This document shows, one piece after another, positions 1-9,599 of a DNA stretch of 64,000 nt. Source of the DNA: Bacteroides sp. Its GTDB lineage: Bacteria > Bacteroidota > Bacteroidia > Bacteroidales > Muribaculaceae. The stretch lies in the NCBI GenBank assembly GCA_014802445.1, contig JAAVCF010000008.1, positions 1-64,000 on the forward strand, given 5' to 3'. The stretch's first letter is position 1. Each line of letters begins with the position of its first letter. Position numbers and translations under genes: made by a program. The notes under the pieces were generated by a model. It made no database searches and had not been told where the DNA came from. It saw nothing but the letters and a program-made list of their open reading frames with translations.

Positions 1-5
1 GGGCG

Positions 6-27
6 CCCCGTCGTTTGGCGGGGTTTT
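6..27 (+). terminator. Rho-independent terminator of an upstream gene
   Basis: A 7-bp GC-rich stem (6-12 with 17-23, one G:T pair) with a GTTT loop is followed by four T. It points rightward, so it would end a plus-strand gene lying before the window. Confidence 0.6.
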
Positions 28-39
28 CCATGGTGGTGC

Positions 40-83
40 GGGGGGATTTTGTGGCGGGGGGCGATATTGGGGGGGGTGGGGGG
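40..83 (+). other. G-rich tract, possible G-quadruplex
   Basis: Four runs of six or more G (40-45, 56-61, 69-76, 78-83) lie within 44 nt on the plus strand, just before the lipoprotein gene. Four such runs with short loops can fold as an intramolecular quadruplex in DNA or RNA. Whether it sits in the promoter or the 5' leader is unknown, because I see no consensus promoter box here. Confidence 0.5.
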
Positions 84-115
84 TTAGTTAGGTGTAACTT
101 AAACCTTTTTTTGTG

Positions 116-634
116 ATGAAGAATTGTGTAAGTGTTGCAGTGGTGGCTATGGCGGGTGCGGCTCTGTGTGGCTGCAACCATAATGATAATCCGCCGACGG
201 AAGTGCGCCTTCCAATCGCTGTGCAGTATGTGCCGGAGAGTGTTGTGTTTGACCGCAACGATGAGGAGGCCAAGGAGCTTTATTTTCCGTGGGCCAGTAA
301 GTTTGTGGTGGTGAATTCAGCGGATGAGCTTCCTGATGATCCTTTCGGCTTCCCGAAGGGTTACACTGATCTGAATTTCAACAATACGACGCTTCTGATT
401 GAGTATGAAATCAGAAGAGAGGTGTATGTGACGCTGGAAAACCGATTTGTGAAGAACTACGCCGACGGGAAGTATCAGTGGTACAAGACGATTGGCAACG
501 GCTATTATGATGAGCCGCTGGAGAACGAGGCTGTGCTCACCCGCTATGCTATAGCCGTGGACAAGCTTCCGGAGGATGCCGTGGTGGAGGCGTGGACGTC
601 AATAACGGCAGTGGGCTGGGACTGGGGTAATTGA
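116..634 (+). CDS. Hypothetical lipoprotein
   Basis: The product is about 172 residues and probably exported: a short basic start, a hydrophobic stretch and a lipobox ending LCGC, with Cys20 as the likely lipidated residue. Asn and Asp after the Cys suggest surface or periplasmic membrane attachment. The body (FVVVNSADEL, then NNTTLLIEYEI) faintly recalls PrcB-like domains, but this is weak and I assign no function. A GTG at 113 precedes the ATG at 116; the ATG is preferred. The gene is convergent with prfC, 46 nt away, and is preceded by the G-rich tract. Confidence 0.75.
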   Translation: MKNCVSVAVVAMAGAALCGCNHNDNPPTEVRLPIAVQYVPESVVFDRNDEEAKELYFPWASKFVVVNSADELPDDPFGFPKGYTDLNFNNTTLLIEYEIRREVYVTLENRFVKNYADGKYQWYKTIGNGYYDEPLENEAVLTRYAIAVDKLPEDAVVEAWTSITAVGWDWGN

Positions 635-680
635 ATCCCCTTGTCCCGGCCCACCGGCAGATGATGAACTCCGGCGAGAA

Positions 681-2258
681 TCAGAACTCGCTGGAGAAAT
701 GGAAACGGATTTTTGGGAAGTCCTGACGGGCCATAGTGAGGACATAGCCTGAGTCGGCCAGGAATACGTCACGGCCTTCGACGTCGACAGCCATAAACTG
801 GTGTTTACGCTTCTTGAATGCGGCGAGGGCTTCGGGGTCGTCACTCTCAATCCAGCAAGCCTTATAGAGCGAGATGGGCTCCCAGCGGCAGCTTGCGCCA
901 TACTCGTGGAGGAGGCGATACTGAATCACCTCAAACTGGAGCTGACCGACTGTGCCGATAATCTTGCGGCCATTGAACTGATTGGTGAAGAGCTGAGCCA
1001 CGCCTTCGTCCATGAGCTGACGGATGCCCTTTTCAAGCTGCTTGGCCTTCATGGGGTCAGTGTTCTCAATGTATTTGAACATCTCAGGGGAGAAGCTGGG
1101 GAGGCCTTTGAAATGAAGGTTTTCACCGGCGGTGAGAGTGTCGCCGATTTTGAATGAGCCATTGTCAGGGAGGCCCACAATGTCGCCGGGGAAAGCCTCG
1201 TCGACAATGTTTTTCTTCTGAGCCATGAATGCCGTGGGGGCGGCAAACTTCATGGTTTTGCCAGAGCGGATGTGTTTGTAACCAGCGTTACGCTCAAACT
1301 TACCCGAGCAGACCTTTACGAACGCTATGCAAGAGCGATGGTTGGGGTCCATGTTGGCATGAATCTTAAAGACAAAGCCTGTGAACTGCTCCTCCTCAGG
1401 CTTCACCTCACGCTCCACGGCCTCAATGGGGCGGGGTGCGGGGGCAATCTCCACGAAGCAGTCAAGGAGCTCCTTGACGCCGAAAGTGTTGAGCGCCGAG
1501 CCGAAGAACACCGGAGCGAGTTCACCCTTGAGATACTCCTGCGGGTCAAACTCAGGGTAAACCCCCTCGATGAGTTCAAGGTCCTCGCGGAGCTTTGCGG
1601 CATCCGTCTCGCCCACCTCGGCATCAATGCGCGGGTCATTGACATTGTCAATTTCCACACGCTCGCTCACCTTCTGCTTGTCGGGCTTGAAGAGGTCGAG
1701 AGAATTTTCATAGATGTTGTAAACGCCCTTGAACTTGGCGCCGATGTTGATGGGCCAAGAGAGGGGGCGGACCTTGATTTTGAGCTCGCTTTCCAGTTCG
1801 TCGAGAATGTCGAACGGGTCACGGCCCTCGCGGTCAAGCTTGTTGACGAAGATAATCACGGGAGTGTTGCGCATGCGGCACACCTCCATGAGTTTACGAG
1901 TCTGCTGCTCGACACCCTTCGCAACGTCGACAACGATGATTACGGAGTCAACGGCTGTGAGAGTTCGGTAAGTGTCCTCGGCGAAGTCCTGGTGACCCGG
2001 AGTGTCGAGGATGTTGATTTTATAGTCGCCGTAATTGAAGCCCATGACCGAAGTGGCCACCGAGATGCCACGCTGCTTCTCAATCTCCATCCAGTCAGAC
2101 GTGGCCGTTTTCTTGATTTTGTTAGACTTAACTGCGCCGGCAATGTGGATTGCGCCGCCAAAGAGCAGCAGCTTTTCAGTGAGAGTGGTTTTGCCGGCAT
2201 CAGGGTGAGAGATGATGGCAAAAGTGCGTCGGCGTTTTATTTCGTCAGTGAGGGCCAT
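681..2258 (-). CDS. prfC: Peptide chain release factor 3
   Basis: RF3 is a translational GTPase that removes RF1 or RF2 from the ribosome after termination. At 525 residues it has normal length. The G domain is intact: P-loop SHPDAGKTT near residue 17, DTPGHQDF for switch II, and NKLD for guanine specificity. The ATG at 2258 gives the typical start with [15 protein letters not shown]. It has its own promoter in the gap and in the end of uvrA, so it is transcribed separately although uvrA lies upstream on the same strand. Release factor 1 is also encoded in this window (62642-63751). Confidence 0.97.
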   Translation of the reverse strand: MALTDEIKRRRTFAIISHPDAGKTTLTEKLLLFGGAIHIAGAVKSNKIKKTATSDWMEIEKQRGISVATSVMGFNYGDYKINILDTPGHQDFAEDTYRTLTAVDSVIIVVDVAKGVEQQTRKLMEVCRMRNTPVIIFVNKLDREGRDPFDILDELESELKIKVRPLSWPINIGAKFKGVYNIYENSLDLFKPDKQKVSERVEIDNVNDPRIDAEVGETDAAKLREDLELIEGVYPEFDPQEYLKGELAPVFFGSALNTFGVKELLDCFVEIAPAPRPIEAVEREVKPEEEQFTGFVFKIHANMDPNHRSCIAFVKVCSGKFERNAGYKHIRSGKTMKFAAPTAFMAQKKNIVDEAFPGDIVGLPDNGSFKIGDTLTAGENLHFKGLPSFSPEMFKYIENTDPMKAKQLEKGIRQLMDEGVAQLFTNQFNGRKIIGTVGQLQFEVIQYRLLHEYGASCRWEPISLYKACWIESDDPEALAAFKKRKHQFMAVDVEGRDVFLADSGYVLTMARQDFPKIRFHFSSEF

Positions 2259-2324
2259 GCTTCAAAATGGTAAGATAAGTTAAAGAATAGCGAGGAAAAC
2301 CGGCATGCGGCTCCAATCAGGGCG

Positions 2325-2355
2325 CAAAGTTAGTAAATAGTCATGAGTTTGTCAA
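2325..2355 (-). promoter_or_regulatory. Promoter of prfC
   Basis: On the minus strand TTG (2355-2353) is followed after exactly 20 nt by TAACTTTG (2332-2325), the Bacteroidota sigma-ABfr arrangement. The upstream element lies inside the last codons of uvrA. The predicted leader is about 60 nt. Confidence 0.65.
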
Positions 2356-5184
2356 CTCCTCGCGAATATACTCCGCCGTGGGCGAGTTGCCGCGGGCAAT
2401 CTCCTCCGGGGTGCCGGAAGCCAGAATCAGACCACCGTTTTTGCCGCCTGCAGGGCCCATGTCGATGATGCGGTCGGCACACTTGAGCACATCCAGATTA
2501 TGCTCGATGACCAGAACCGTGTTGCCACGGTCAACCAGACGGTTAAATACACCCATGAGCACCTTGATGTCCTCGAAATGGAGACCCGTGGTGGGTTCGT
2601 CGAGGATGAAGAGCGTGCGACCGGTGTCACGCTTGGCCAGCTCCGTGGCCAGTTTGACACGCTGATTCTCGCCACCGCTGAGAGTGGACGACGGCTGGCC
2701 CAACTTTATATAGCCCAGGCCGATGTCCTGAAGCACCTTGAGCTTATGGAGAATGGTGGGGACGGCCTCGAAGAACTCCACGGCCTGATTGATGGTCATG
2801 TCAAGCACGTCGGCGATTGACTTGCCCTTGAAGCGCACCTCAAGAGTTTCGCGATTATAGCGCTTTCCGCCGCACGTTTCGCACGGCACGAGGACGTCAG
2901 GGAGGAAATTCATCTCAATGGTACGATAGCCGTTGCCGCCGCACGTCTCACAGCGGCCTCCGCCGACATTGAACGAGAAACGGCCCGGCTTGTAGCCGCG
3001 CATCTTCGCCTCAGGGAGGTTCACGAAGAGCGAGCGGATGTCAGTGAAGAGGCCGGTGTAAGTGGCAGGATTTGAGCGCGGGGTTTTGCCCAGCGGCGAC
3101 TGATCAACGGTTACCACCTTGTCAATATTCTCAATGCCCAGAATCTCCCGATAAGGGAGCGGGGCAGCGTGGGAACGATAGAAATGGGCCGAGAGGATGG
3201 GCTGGAGAGTGCCGTTGATGAGCGACGACTTGCCGCTGCCGCTCACGCCGGCCACACACGTCAATGTGCCCAGCTCAAGAGAGAGGTCAACATCCTTCAG
3301 ATTATGGCCCGACGCCCCCTTCAGCTCCAGAAGCTTGCCATTGCCCGGACGGCGCACCGCGGGGACCGGGATTGACTCACGACCATTGAGATAAGAAGAG
3401 GTGAGGGTGGAGGTGGAGAGCATCTCGGCGGGAGTGCCGCTGAACACAATCTCGCCCCCCTTGCGTCCGGCCTTGGGGCCGACATCGACAATATAATCAG
3501 CGTCGAGCATCATGTCCTTGTCATGCTCCACGACGATAACCGTGTTAGAGGCATCGCGCAGGCGCTTGAGGGAATTGATCAGGCGGCGATTGTCGCGCTG
3601 ATGCAAACCGATTGAAGGCTCGTCGAGGATATAGAGCACATTGACCAGCTCAGAGCCGAGCTGAGTGGCCAGACGGATGCGCTGACTCTCGCCACCGCTG
3701 AGAGTGGCCGAATTGCGGTCAAGCGACAGATAGTCAAGGCCCACATCGACAAGGAAGCTCAGGCGAGTGCGAATTTCCTTGAGAATCTCAGAGGCGATGA
3801 TGCGGCGCGACGGGTCGAGCAGGTCCTCGGCATGACACACCCATTCAAGGAGGTCACTGATGTCCATGCGGGTGAGGTCGCTGATGTTCTTATCGCCGAT
3901 GAAGAAATGGAGCGCCTCGCGGTTGAGGCGCGCGCCGTGACACTCCGGGCAAACCGCGCGCGAGAAGAACTGGCCGCTCCACTTCTGAGCCGCGGCCCCC
4001 GCCTCCTCGGCCTGCTGCATCTCGATGTACTTGACCAGGCCCTCATAGGTGAGGAAGTAATTAGAGGTGGAGAGAGTGTCGGTTTTGAGCTGCAGGCGCT
4101 CAGTGGTACCGTCGAGAATGTCGCGCAAAGCCTCCTCGGGGATGTCGCGCAGCGGAGTTTTGAGCGTGCAGCCATACTTTTCACAGATGGCGGCAATCTG
4201 CCAGAACACCAGCGAATTTTTCTGCTTGCCCAGCGGCACAATTCCCCCCTGAGCGATGGAGAGCGACATGTCAGGCATAATCTTCTCACGGTCAACGATG
4301 TTGACACGTCCCAAGCCCTTGCAGCGCGGGCAAGCACCCTGCGGCGAATTGAACGAGAAATTGTGAGGAGCGGGCTGGCGGTAGGATATGCCGCTCTCAG
4401 GGTCCATGAGGTGCTGGGAATAGTGGGCGACGGTGCCGGTGTCGGCATCGAGCACCATGAGCTGCTTCTCGCCCTGGCGGAGCGCAGTGTCGACAGTGTC
4501 ATAGAGCCGCTCGCGGTCCTTTTCAGACGGTTTGAGGCGGTCAATGACAATTTCGATGCTATGGTTCTTATAACGGTCAAGCTTCATGCCGTAGACAATC
4601 TCACGCATCTCACCATCCACCCTCACATGGAGATAGCCCTTTTTGCGCAGAGTTTCAAAGAGTTCCTTATAATGTCCCTTGCGGTTTCGCACCACCGGGG
4701 CGAGGATGCTTATGCGGCGATTGGCATACTTGTCGAGGATGAGGCTGACGATGCGTTCACGAGTGTACTGCACCATGGGGAGGCCGGAGACATAGCTGAC
4801 GGCTGTGGCCACACGGGCATAGAGCAGGCGGAGGAAATCGTAAATCTCAGTGGTGGTGCCGATTGTGCTTCGCGGATTGCGGTTGATGGTTTTCTGCTCA
4901 ATGGCGATGACGGGGCTCAGGCCGGTGATTTTGTCAACATCAGGGCGCTCCAGATTGCCCAGCAGATTACGGGCATAGGCCGAGAAAGTTTCAATGTAAC
5001 GGCGCTGACCTTCGGCAAAAATGGTGTCGAAGGCCAGTGACGACTTACCGCTCCCGCTGAGGCCGGTTATGACGGTTAGTTTATTGTGGGGAATGGTGAC
5101 GTCGACGTTCTTGAGATTGTTGACGCGCGCGCCGTAGACCTCCAGCGAGGTTTGCGGCGCGGCGTTGTCAGAGACGTTTGTCAT
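2341..5184 (-). CDS. uvrA: Excinuclease ABC subunit A
   Basis: UvrA is the damage-recognition ATPase of nucleotide excision repair; it loads UvrB. The 947-residue product has two ABC modules with Walker A motifs GLSGSGKSS (residues 41-49) and GVSGSGKSS (about 645), two LSGGE signature motifs, and CxxC pairs of the zinc modules (CPRC, CPEC, CETC twice). The ATG at 5184 overlaps the stop of the upstream transglycosylase gene as ATGA, so translation is probably coupled. It is the third gene of an operon headed by a secreted surface protein, an unusual place for uvrA; Bacteroidales often carry several UvrA paralogues. Confidence 0.96.
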   Translation of the reverse strand: MTNVSDNAAPQTSLEVYGARVNNLKNVDVTIPHNKLTVITGLSGSGKSSLAFDTIFAEGQRRYIETFSAYARNLLGNLERPDVDKITGLSPVIAIEQKTINRNPRSTIGTTTEIYDFLRLLYARVATAVSYVSGLPMVQYTRERIVSLILDKYANRRISILAPVVRNRKGHYKELFETLRKKGYLHVRVDGEMREIVYGMKLDRYKNHSIEIVIDRLKPSEKDRERLYDTVDTALRQGEKQLMVLDADTGTVAHYSQHLMDPESGISYRQPAPHNFSFNSPQGACPRCKGLGRVNIVDREKIMPDMSLSIAQGGIVPLGKQKNSLVFWQIAAICEKYGCTLKTPLRDIPEEALRDILDGTTERLQLKTDTLSTSNYFLTYEGLVKYIEMQQAEEAGAAAQKWSGQFFSRAVCPECHGARLNREALHFFIGDKNISDLTRMDISDLLEWVCHAEDLLDPSRRIIASEILKEIRTRLSFLVDVGLDYLSLDRNSATLSGGESQRIRLATQLGSELVNVLYILDEPSIGLHQRDNRRLINSLKRLRDASNTVIVVEHDKDMMLDADYIVDVGPKAGRKGGEIVFSGTPAEMLSTSTLTSSYLNGRESIPVPAVRRPGNGKLLELKGASGHNLKDVDLSLELGTLTCVAGVSGSGKSSLINGTLQPILSAHFYRSHAAPLPYREILGIENIDKVVTVDQSPLGKTPRSNPATYTGLFTDIRSLFVNLPEAKMRGYKPGRFSFNVGGGRCETCGGNGYRTIEMNFLPDVLVPCETCGGKRYNRETLEVRFKGKSIADVLDMTINQAVEFFEAVPTILHKLKVLQDIGLGYIKLGQPSSTLSGGENQRVKLATELAKRDTGRTLFILDEPTTGLHFEDIKVLMGVFNRLVDRGNTVLVIEHNLDVLKCADRIIDMGPAGGKNGGLILASGTPEEIARGNSPTAEYIREELTNS

Positions 5185-6116
5185 TTTATCCAGTTGTGAT
5201 TATAGACAGAGTGATGTTTCTTGTTGCGCGAAAGCGACTCATCGGTGGGGATGCGGACCTTGTAGACCTTACCGGACTTGTTGGGGAGGGACTTATTGCG
5301 AATCCAGGGATTGTGTTCGCGCAGGAGATAATAGGTGGTGCCATTCTGGCGCGCCCAGTCGGCCCAGCTGTCGACGGGAGTGTCGACCTCCACAATCCGG
5401 TAGTCATAAGGCTGATAGAGCTGGTCAGAGTCAAGGCGGAAGCCATAGTCAGAAGGATTTTCGAGAATCATCTTCATGGCAATGAGGCGGAAGATATAGC
5501 GCATGGTCTCCTCGGGGAGCCAAAGCTCATAGGCCGAGCCGACACCCTGAGCCGAGAGCTCGGACGAGATGCGCCCCTGACCGCAATTATAGCTTGCGGC
5601 GGCACTCTCCCAGTTGCCGAAGCGATTGTAAGCGTTCTTGAGATAGCGGCAAGCGGCCTCGGTGGACAGCTCGGGGTCAAAACGCTCATCGACATAGTCA
5701 TTTACCTCCAGGCCATACTCCCTGCCCGTGGCGGGCATGAACTGCCAGAGGCCGGCCGCTTTTGCGCCCGACACGGCGCGGGGATTAAGCGTTGACTCAA
5801 TGCAGGCAAGATAGAGAAGGTCATGAGGCACACCGTTTTTCTTCAGGATGGGAGCCATGAGCGGGAAGAGACGATTGGCGCGCTTGATGGTCAGGAGAGT
5901 GGAGCCGTGGGTGTAGGCCATGGCAGTGAGCTCGCGGTCAAGGCGCTCAAACATGTCGGTTTGCGACAAGTCGATTTTCTGGCCCCCGAAAGAGGTGTGG
6001 GCCGGGATGCGCGGATTGAAAACCTCTGAAAACTCAGGAGATTCCGCATGGACTGACACAGAAGAGGCGCCGGCCGCCACGGCCAGCAGGATATTGAAAA
6101 GGATGGATGGTTTCAC
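5181..6116 (-). CDS. Secreted lytic transglycosylase (MltD-like)
   Basis: The 311-residue protein cleaves the MurNAc-GlcNAc bond of peptidoglycan. A signal peptide ends near SVHA. The SLT domain has catalytic Glu107 in CIEST, then GLWQFMPATG and ASYNCGQGR, all typical of family 1 transglycosylases. The C-terminal part ending KVYKVRIPTDE looks like one LysM-type carbohydrate-binding module. The start is GTG (6116), overlapping the stop of the upstream gene as GTGA. The start is firm because the signal peptide begins exactly there and no nearby ATG replaces it. Confidence 0.9.
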   Translation of the reverse strand: MKPSILFNILLAVAAGASSVSVHAESPEFSEVFNPRIPAHTSFGGQKIDLSQTDMFERLDRELTAMAYTHGSTLLTIKRANRLFPLMAPILKKNGVPHDLLYLACIESTLNPRAVSGAKAAGLWQFMPATGREYGLEVNDYVDERFDPELSTEAACRYLKNAYNRFGNWESAAASYNCGQGRISSELSAQGVGSAYELWLPEETMRYIFRLIAMKMILENPSDYGFRLDSDQLYQPYDYRIVEVDTPVDSWADWARQNGTTYYLLREHNPWIRNKSLPNKSGKVYKVRIPTDESLSRNKKHHSVYNHNWIK

Positions 6117-7429
6117 TTGTAATTGATGATGTTAATGTCGCCAGATAGATTGTAGTGTTTGCCATCGGCGCCTCGGGCCTTGATGACATAGTAATAAACG
6201 CCGGCAGGCACGAGCTTGCCGCCATATTTGCCGTCCCAGCCCTGCGAGGGGTCCTTGAGAGTGATCATCTTGCGGCCATTGCGGTCAAAGATGTGACACT
6301 CAAAGCTCACAATTGACTTGAAGCTGACACGCCACTCATCGTTGACCCCCTCGGAGGCACCCGGCGAGAACGCGTTGGGGCAGAGCAGAGCCGACTCACC
6401 GATGCTCACCTGATAGACATCGCCGAGATACTCGCAGGTGCCGTCGGCATTGTCGCAGACAAAACGCACGTAGGTGGTGCCGAGCTCATTGAAGGTGTGG
6501 GTGTAGTCAGTGTCATTGACGCGCAGCTGGATGTCGTCGAAATCAGGATAGGAGGAGAACTGCCATTCGGTGAAGATGGCGCCATCCGTCACCGAAGCGC
6601 GAAACTCCACCTCGGCCGGGGCGCTTCCGCCAAGGTCGTCGGCAGAGGAGCCGCCTGACTGATTCTCAGCGGCCTCGTTGAGGCGCGTGGCGGAAGTGTG
6701 GGCGCTGACGGCTGTGGGGGGGTAAGAGGGCGAAGTGACCGATTCGGCCCGGTTCCAGGCAGCGAGAAAGCGGTCGCCCGTGAGAGTGAAGGAGGTTTCA
6801 CACAGCGGCGCGGGAACCCGCAGCGACGACTCGGCACTTTCCAGCACCTCAGTGACCTGACGGGGCACGAACTGGTCGGCTTCCTCACTCCATTCCAGTG
6901 AAGAGTAGCTCACGGAAAGCTCGCGGGAGAGTGTCATCTGCCGTCCATTGATGGAATAGTAGAAGATGGGCGCGGCATTGCCTGAGAGAGCGAGAGTGGT
7001 GAAATCGCAGTCACGGTTAGAGCCCATCATCAGAGCGTCGAGCGCAAGATGATGGCGCGAATAGTCCACCACCCAAAAATAGAAGCGTTCGTCGCCATCC
7101 TCGATGATGTAGCCCATGTCGCCCTCAAGAGCGTCGAGAGTCCACTCCGAGCCGGAATGTGACACGGAGCCGACGGTTTCGGCATAGCCACCGCCGAGGT
7201 TGCTGTAGCGCAGCCATGACACTGAGGCTGAAGGAGAAGAAGCCGTGTAGACGGCGCGGACGCCGGTCATCCCATCGGCTACGAAGATGCCGCTGTTGAG
7301 CCCCGCCGAAGCCTGCGCCTCGAAATGAAGCACAGACGGGGTTCCTGACGGAGAGGTGATGACAACCGAGCCGGCGCGGACGCACGGCGCGGCTAAAAGC
7401 AGAGCAAAGCCTAACGTGAATTTTTGCAT
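6113..7429 (-). CDS. Secreted protein with gliding-motility type C-terminal domain
   Basis: From the ATG at 7429 the product is 438 residues with a clear signal peptide (MQKFTLGFALLL, cleavage near CVRA). The middle has beta-rich PKD-like segments without recognised catalytic motifs. The last 85 residues, from LCPNAFSPG to the end, match the gliding-motility-associated or CHU_C domain (FDRNGRK, WDGKYGG, PAGVYYYVI), known as a type B signal of the type IX secretion system. An upstream in-frame extension to 7636 is rejected because a promoter box lies between the two starts. The gene heads the operon with the transglycosylase and uvrA. Its function is unknown; a surface structural role is inferred. 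Confidence 0.85.
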   Translation of the reverse strand: MQKFTLGFALLLAAPCVRAGSVVITSPSGTPSVLHFEAQASAGLNSGIFVADGMTGVRAVYTASSPSASVSWLRYSNLGGGYAETVGSVSHSGSEWTLDALEGDMGYIIEDGDERFYFWVVDYSRHHLALDALMMGSNRDCDFTTLALSGNAAPIFYYSINGRQMTLSRELSVSYSSLEWSEEADQFVPRQVTEVLESAESSLRVPAPLCETSFTLTGDRFLAAWNRAESVTSPSYPPTAVSAHTSATRLNEAAENQSGGSSADDLGGSAPAEVEFRASVTDGAIFTEWQFSSYPDFDDIQLRVNDTDYTHTFNELGTTYVRFVCDNADGTCEYLGDVYQVSIGESALLCPNAFSPGASEGVNDEWRVSFKSIVSFECHIFDRNGRKMITLKDPSQGWDGKYGGKLVPAGVYYYVIKARGADGKHYNLSGDINIINYK

Positions 7430-7435
7430 AACATG

Positions 7436-7465
7436 CAAAGTTACGCATTTTCCGCCGACGGCAAA
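7436..7465 (-). promoter_or_regulatory. Promoter of the surface protein/transglycosylase/uvrA operon
   Basis: TTTG (7465-7462) and TAACTTTG (7443-7436) on the minus strand are 18 nt apart. The box ends 6 nt before the ATG at 7429, so the mRNA is probably leaderless or nearly so. Confidence 0.6.
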
Positions 7466-7486
7466 AGCCTGTAAAATCATAAAAAT

Positions 7487-7516
7487 ATAAAAAAATCGGA
7501 AGCAGGCTTCCGATTT
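7487..7516 (-). terminator. Terminator of the DUF4136 gene
   Basis: A perfect 11-bp hairpin (7516-7506 with 7503-7493, 2-nt loop) is followed on the minus strand by a T-rich tail. It lies 14 nt beyond the DUF4136 stop and separates it from the next operon. Confidence 0.8.
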
Positions 7517-7529
7517 GGATGTAAAGAGG

Positions 7530-8174
7530 TTACTTACGGTTCTTATATTGCGGCAGGAGAGGCACGGGATACTTGCTGAAGAGAGTCTGTACGGCCTCGG
7601 CGATGCCCTGGAGATTGCGGAATTGACTGTTGCCATTCTGCAGAATCGTGGCCACGGAAGCGGAGAAAAGAGGCACCTTCTGAACGATGTTGACCATGTC
7701 CATTGACAACACTCCCTCGCGATATATGCCGGTGATTACCTGAGCGTTGGCATAGGTGCTGTTCCAATAGTTGTAGCGCGGCCACATGTACCATTGGCCG
7801 AAGCCGTTATAGAACGGACCGCCGAAGTAAGGGCCGGGAGGGGGAGGGGGCACAGGAGCTGCCGGGGGAATGACCGGAGCTGTGGCAATCTCCTTTTGGA
7901 CGGTCAGGCCGATGTTGATGAGCAGCGGCGATGCGGGGTCCTCTGTGTAGCCGCGCTCCACCATCTGCTCGCGGATGGCCGCAGCGATGTTGTAATAGGT
8001 CACCATCTCCATTCCGGGCGGGAGCTTGCCCTCCTCGGGGGTGATGATGTGGAAAGTCTTGTAGGCCGCGAGGTCAGCATTGTTGTAGGTCTCACTATTG
8101 ACCAGCGAGAACGGGCTGCAGCCGGTGAGCACAAATGCGGTGATAACGGCCATGAGAGTAATGAATTTTTTCAT
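7530..8174 (-). CDS. DUF4136-type lipoprotein
   Basis: The 214-residue protein has a lipoprotein signal peptide (lipobox LTGC, Cys19). The body fits the DUF4136 family: a tyrosine- and threonine-rich start (YKTFHI), then an amphipathic segment with REQMVERGY, common in outer-membrane lipoproteins of unknown role. An oddity is the proline-rich linker near residues 105-120 with five consecutive Pro, which would need elongation factor P for efficient translation, followed by a Tyr/Trp/Asn-rich stretch. It is monocistronic, with its own terminator. No function is known. Confidence 0.75.
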   Translation of the reverse strand: MKKFITLMAVITAFVLTGCSPFSLVNSETYNNADLAAYKTFHIITPEEGKLPPGMEMVTYYNIAAAIREQMVERGYTEDPASPLLINIGLTVQKEIATAPVIPPAAPVPPPPPGPYFGGPFYNGFGQWYMWPRYNYWNSTYANAQVITGIYREGVLSMDMVNIVQKVPLFSASVATILQNGNSQFRNLQGIAEAVQTLFSKYPVPLLPQYKNRK

Positions 8175-8244
8175 AATCAGAGGGGTGTTTGTTAATAATT
8201 AACATCACGGCGAGAGGATAAGTTCTATAAATAATGTAAAAATG

Positions 8245-8276
8245 TTTGGTTAATAGAGGAAAGGATGTTACTTTTG
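8245..8276 (+). promoter_or_regulatory. Promoter of the small ORF-aguA-aguB operon
   Basis: TTTG (8245-8248), a 20-nt spacer and TACTTTTG (8269-8276) match the full Bacteroidota consensus. The predicted leader to the ATG at 8342 is about 60 nt. Confidence 0.75.
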
Positions 8277-8341
8277 ACCACGATTAACCATGACTTAACA
8301 CTCAACATAGATTACACCATCTTCAATCTACACCCTAAAAT

Positions 8342-8584
8342 ATGATGGAAAACGACTTGAGGGACTATTTTATCTCACTGCTTACGGAGCATGGCAGCGT
8401 CGATATGGCTGACTATGCTTTCAAGAAAGCCATAGCCGAGGACCCCGGGCTTCATGAGGAATACTCGGAATGGTGTCTTGCCGTGGGGAGCAGCGAGAAG
8501 AACGGATTTCTGGATTTCTGCGAGGAATACCTGAGCAGTCAGGACTCCATATATGACTCACTATCAGACTATAATGACGACTGA
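8342..8584 (+). CDS. Small acidic protein of unknown function, operon with aguA
   Basis: An 80-residue, strongly acidic protein with no signal peptide or membrane segment. It looks like two or three helices followed by an acidic tail ending SDYNDD. I do not recognise the family. A full-consensus promoter stands before it, and its 3' end overlaps the first possible aguA start (8553) or lies 10 nt past the second (8574). It is therefore the leader gene of the agmatine operon and probably coupled to it. The coding case rests on the promoter, the coupling and the clean reading frame. Confidence 0.65.
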   Translation: MMENDLRDYFISLLTEHGSVDMADYAFKKAIAEDPGLHEEYSEWCLAVGSSEKNGFLDFCEEYLSSQDSIYDSLSDYNDD

Positions 8585-9599
8585 ATTTCCTGCCGAATGG
8601 CAAATTGGAGGGGCAGTGCTCGTGGCGTGGCCTCATGCGGAGACGGATTGGGCTCCGATGCTTGGTGATGTGGACCGCTGCTACACCGACCTTGTGACGG
8701 TGCTGGCCCGAGAGGCAACAGTGGTGATTCTCACTCCGGAACCTGACAGAGTGAGAGGGCTGCTGGGAGATGTTGACCCCACGAAGCTCCTGATTGTGGA
8801 GCAGGACACTGACGACACCTGGACCCGCGATTACGGCCCGCTGACCGTGGTGAGAGACGGGAAGCCGGTGTTTCTTGACTTCCAGTTTAACGGCTGGGGG
8901 CTGAAATTTGCCGCCGCCAACGACAATCTGGCCTCACAGCGACTGAAAGAGAAAGGTGTGCTGAGAGCCGAGATGGAGTGTAGGCGCGGCTTTGTGTTTG
9001 AAGGCGGATCGATTGAGTCGGACGGCAAGGGCACGCTTCTCACAACGTCGGAATGTCTGCTCTCGCCCAACCGCAACGCTGAGATGAGCCGCGAGGATAT
9101 CGAGGAGTATCTCAAGGCGACTTTCGGCGCCCGCAAGGTGCTCTGGCTTGATCACGGCGCCCTGGAAGGTGACGACACTGACTCCCACATCGACACCCTG
9201 GCCAGGCTGGCACCGCATGACACCATTCTCTACACCGGCTGCCAGGATGCCGCTGATTCGCACCATGATAGCCTGACACGCATGGCCGAGCAGCTGCGCA
9301 CCTTCCGCACCGAGCAGGGGATGCCCTACAACCTCATTGAGCTGCCGCTGCCTGATGCTATCTACGACGAGGACGGCTGCAGGCTTCCGGCCACTTATGC
9401 AAATTATCTTGTGACGCCCTCGGCTGTGTTTATGCCCGTCTACGGGCAGCCGATGAAAGACAGAATGGCCTGCGACCTTGTGCGCGTGGCTTATCCTGAC
9501 CACAAGGTCTATCCCATTGACTGTAACGCGCTTATCAGGCAGCATGGGTCGCTTCATTGCGCAACGATGCAGCTTGATTCGGCTACTATCTGTGTATGA
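8574..9599 (+). CDS. aguA: Agmatine deiminase
   Basis: Hydrolyses agmatine to N-carbamoylputrescine and ammonia, in the cytoplasm. It belongs to the porphyromonas-type peptidyl-arginine deiminase superfamily: EWQIGGAVLVAWPH at the start, TWTRDYGPL, EGGSIESDGKG, DTDSHIDTLARL, and a C-terminal HGSLHCATMQ that supplies the catalytic Cys. The start is either ATG 8553, which overlaps the preceding gene by 32 nt, or ATG 8574 (chosen), which places TEFPAEWQIGG at the N-terminus as in relatives. The stop overlaps the start of the amidase gene as ATGA. The two enzymes form a complete agmatine-to-putrescine route. Confidence 0.94.
   Translation: MTTEFPAEWQIGGAVLVAWPHAETDWAPMLGDVDRCYTDLVTVLAREATVVILTPEPDRVRGLLGDVDPTKLLIVEQDTDDTWTRDYGPLTVVRDGKPVFLDFQFNGWGLKFAAANDNLASQRLKEKGVLRAEMECRRGFVFEGGSIESDGKGTLLTTSECLLSPNRNAEMSREDIEEYLKATFGARKVLWLDHGALEGDDTDSHIDTLARLAPHDTILYTGCQDAADSHHDSLTRMAEQLRTFRTEQGMPYNLIELPLPDAIYDEDGCRLPATYANYLVTPSAVFMPVYGQPMKDRMACDLVRVAYPDHKVYPIDCNALIRQHGSLHCATMQLDSATICV

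Noticed and set aside
1272-2273. Long plus-strand reading frame of 333 codons opposite prfC
   Set aside because: It mirrors prfC codon bias; the minus strand has all RF3 motifs, and the antisense product has no recognisable domain or promoter.
3832-5040. 402-codon reading frame opposite uvrA
   Set aside because: Antisense shadow of a complete UvrA gene, produced by biased third positions.
7430-7636. N-terminal extension of the surface protein gene
   Set aside because: The extension crosses a promoter box and a terminator and puts 69 unrelated residues before a clear signal peptide.
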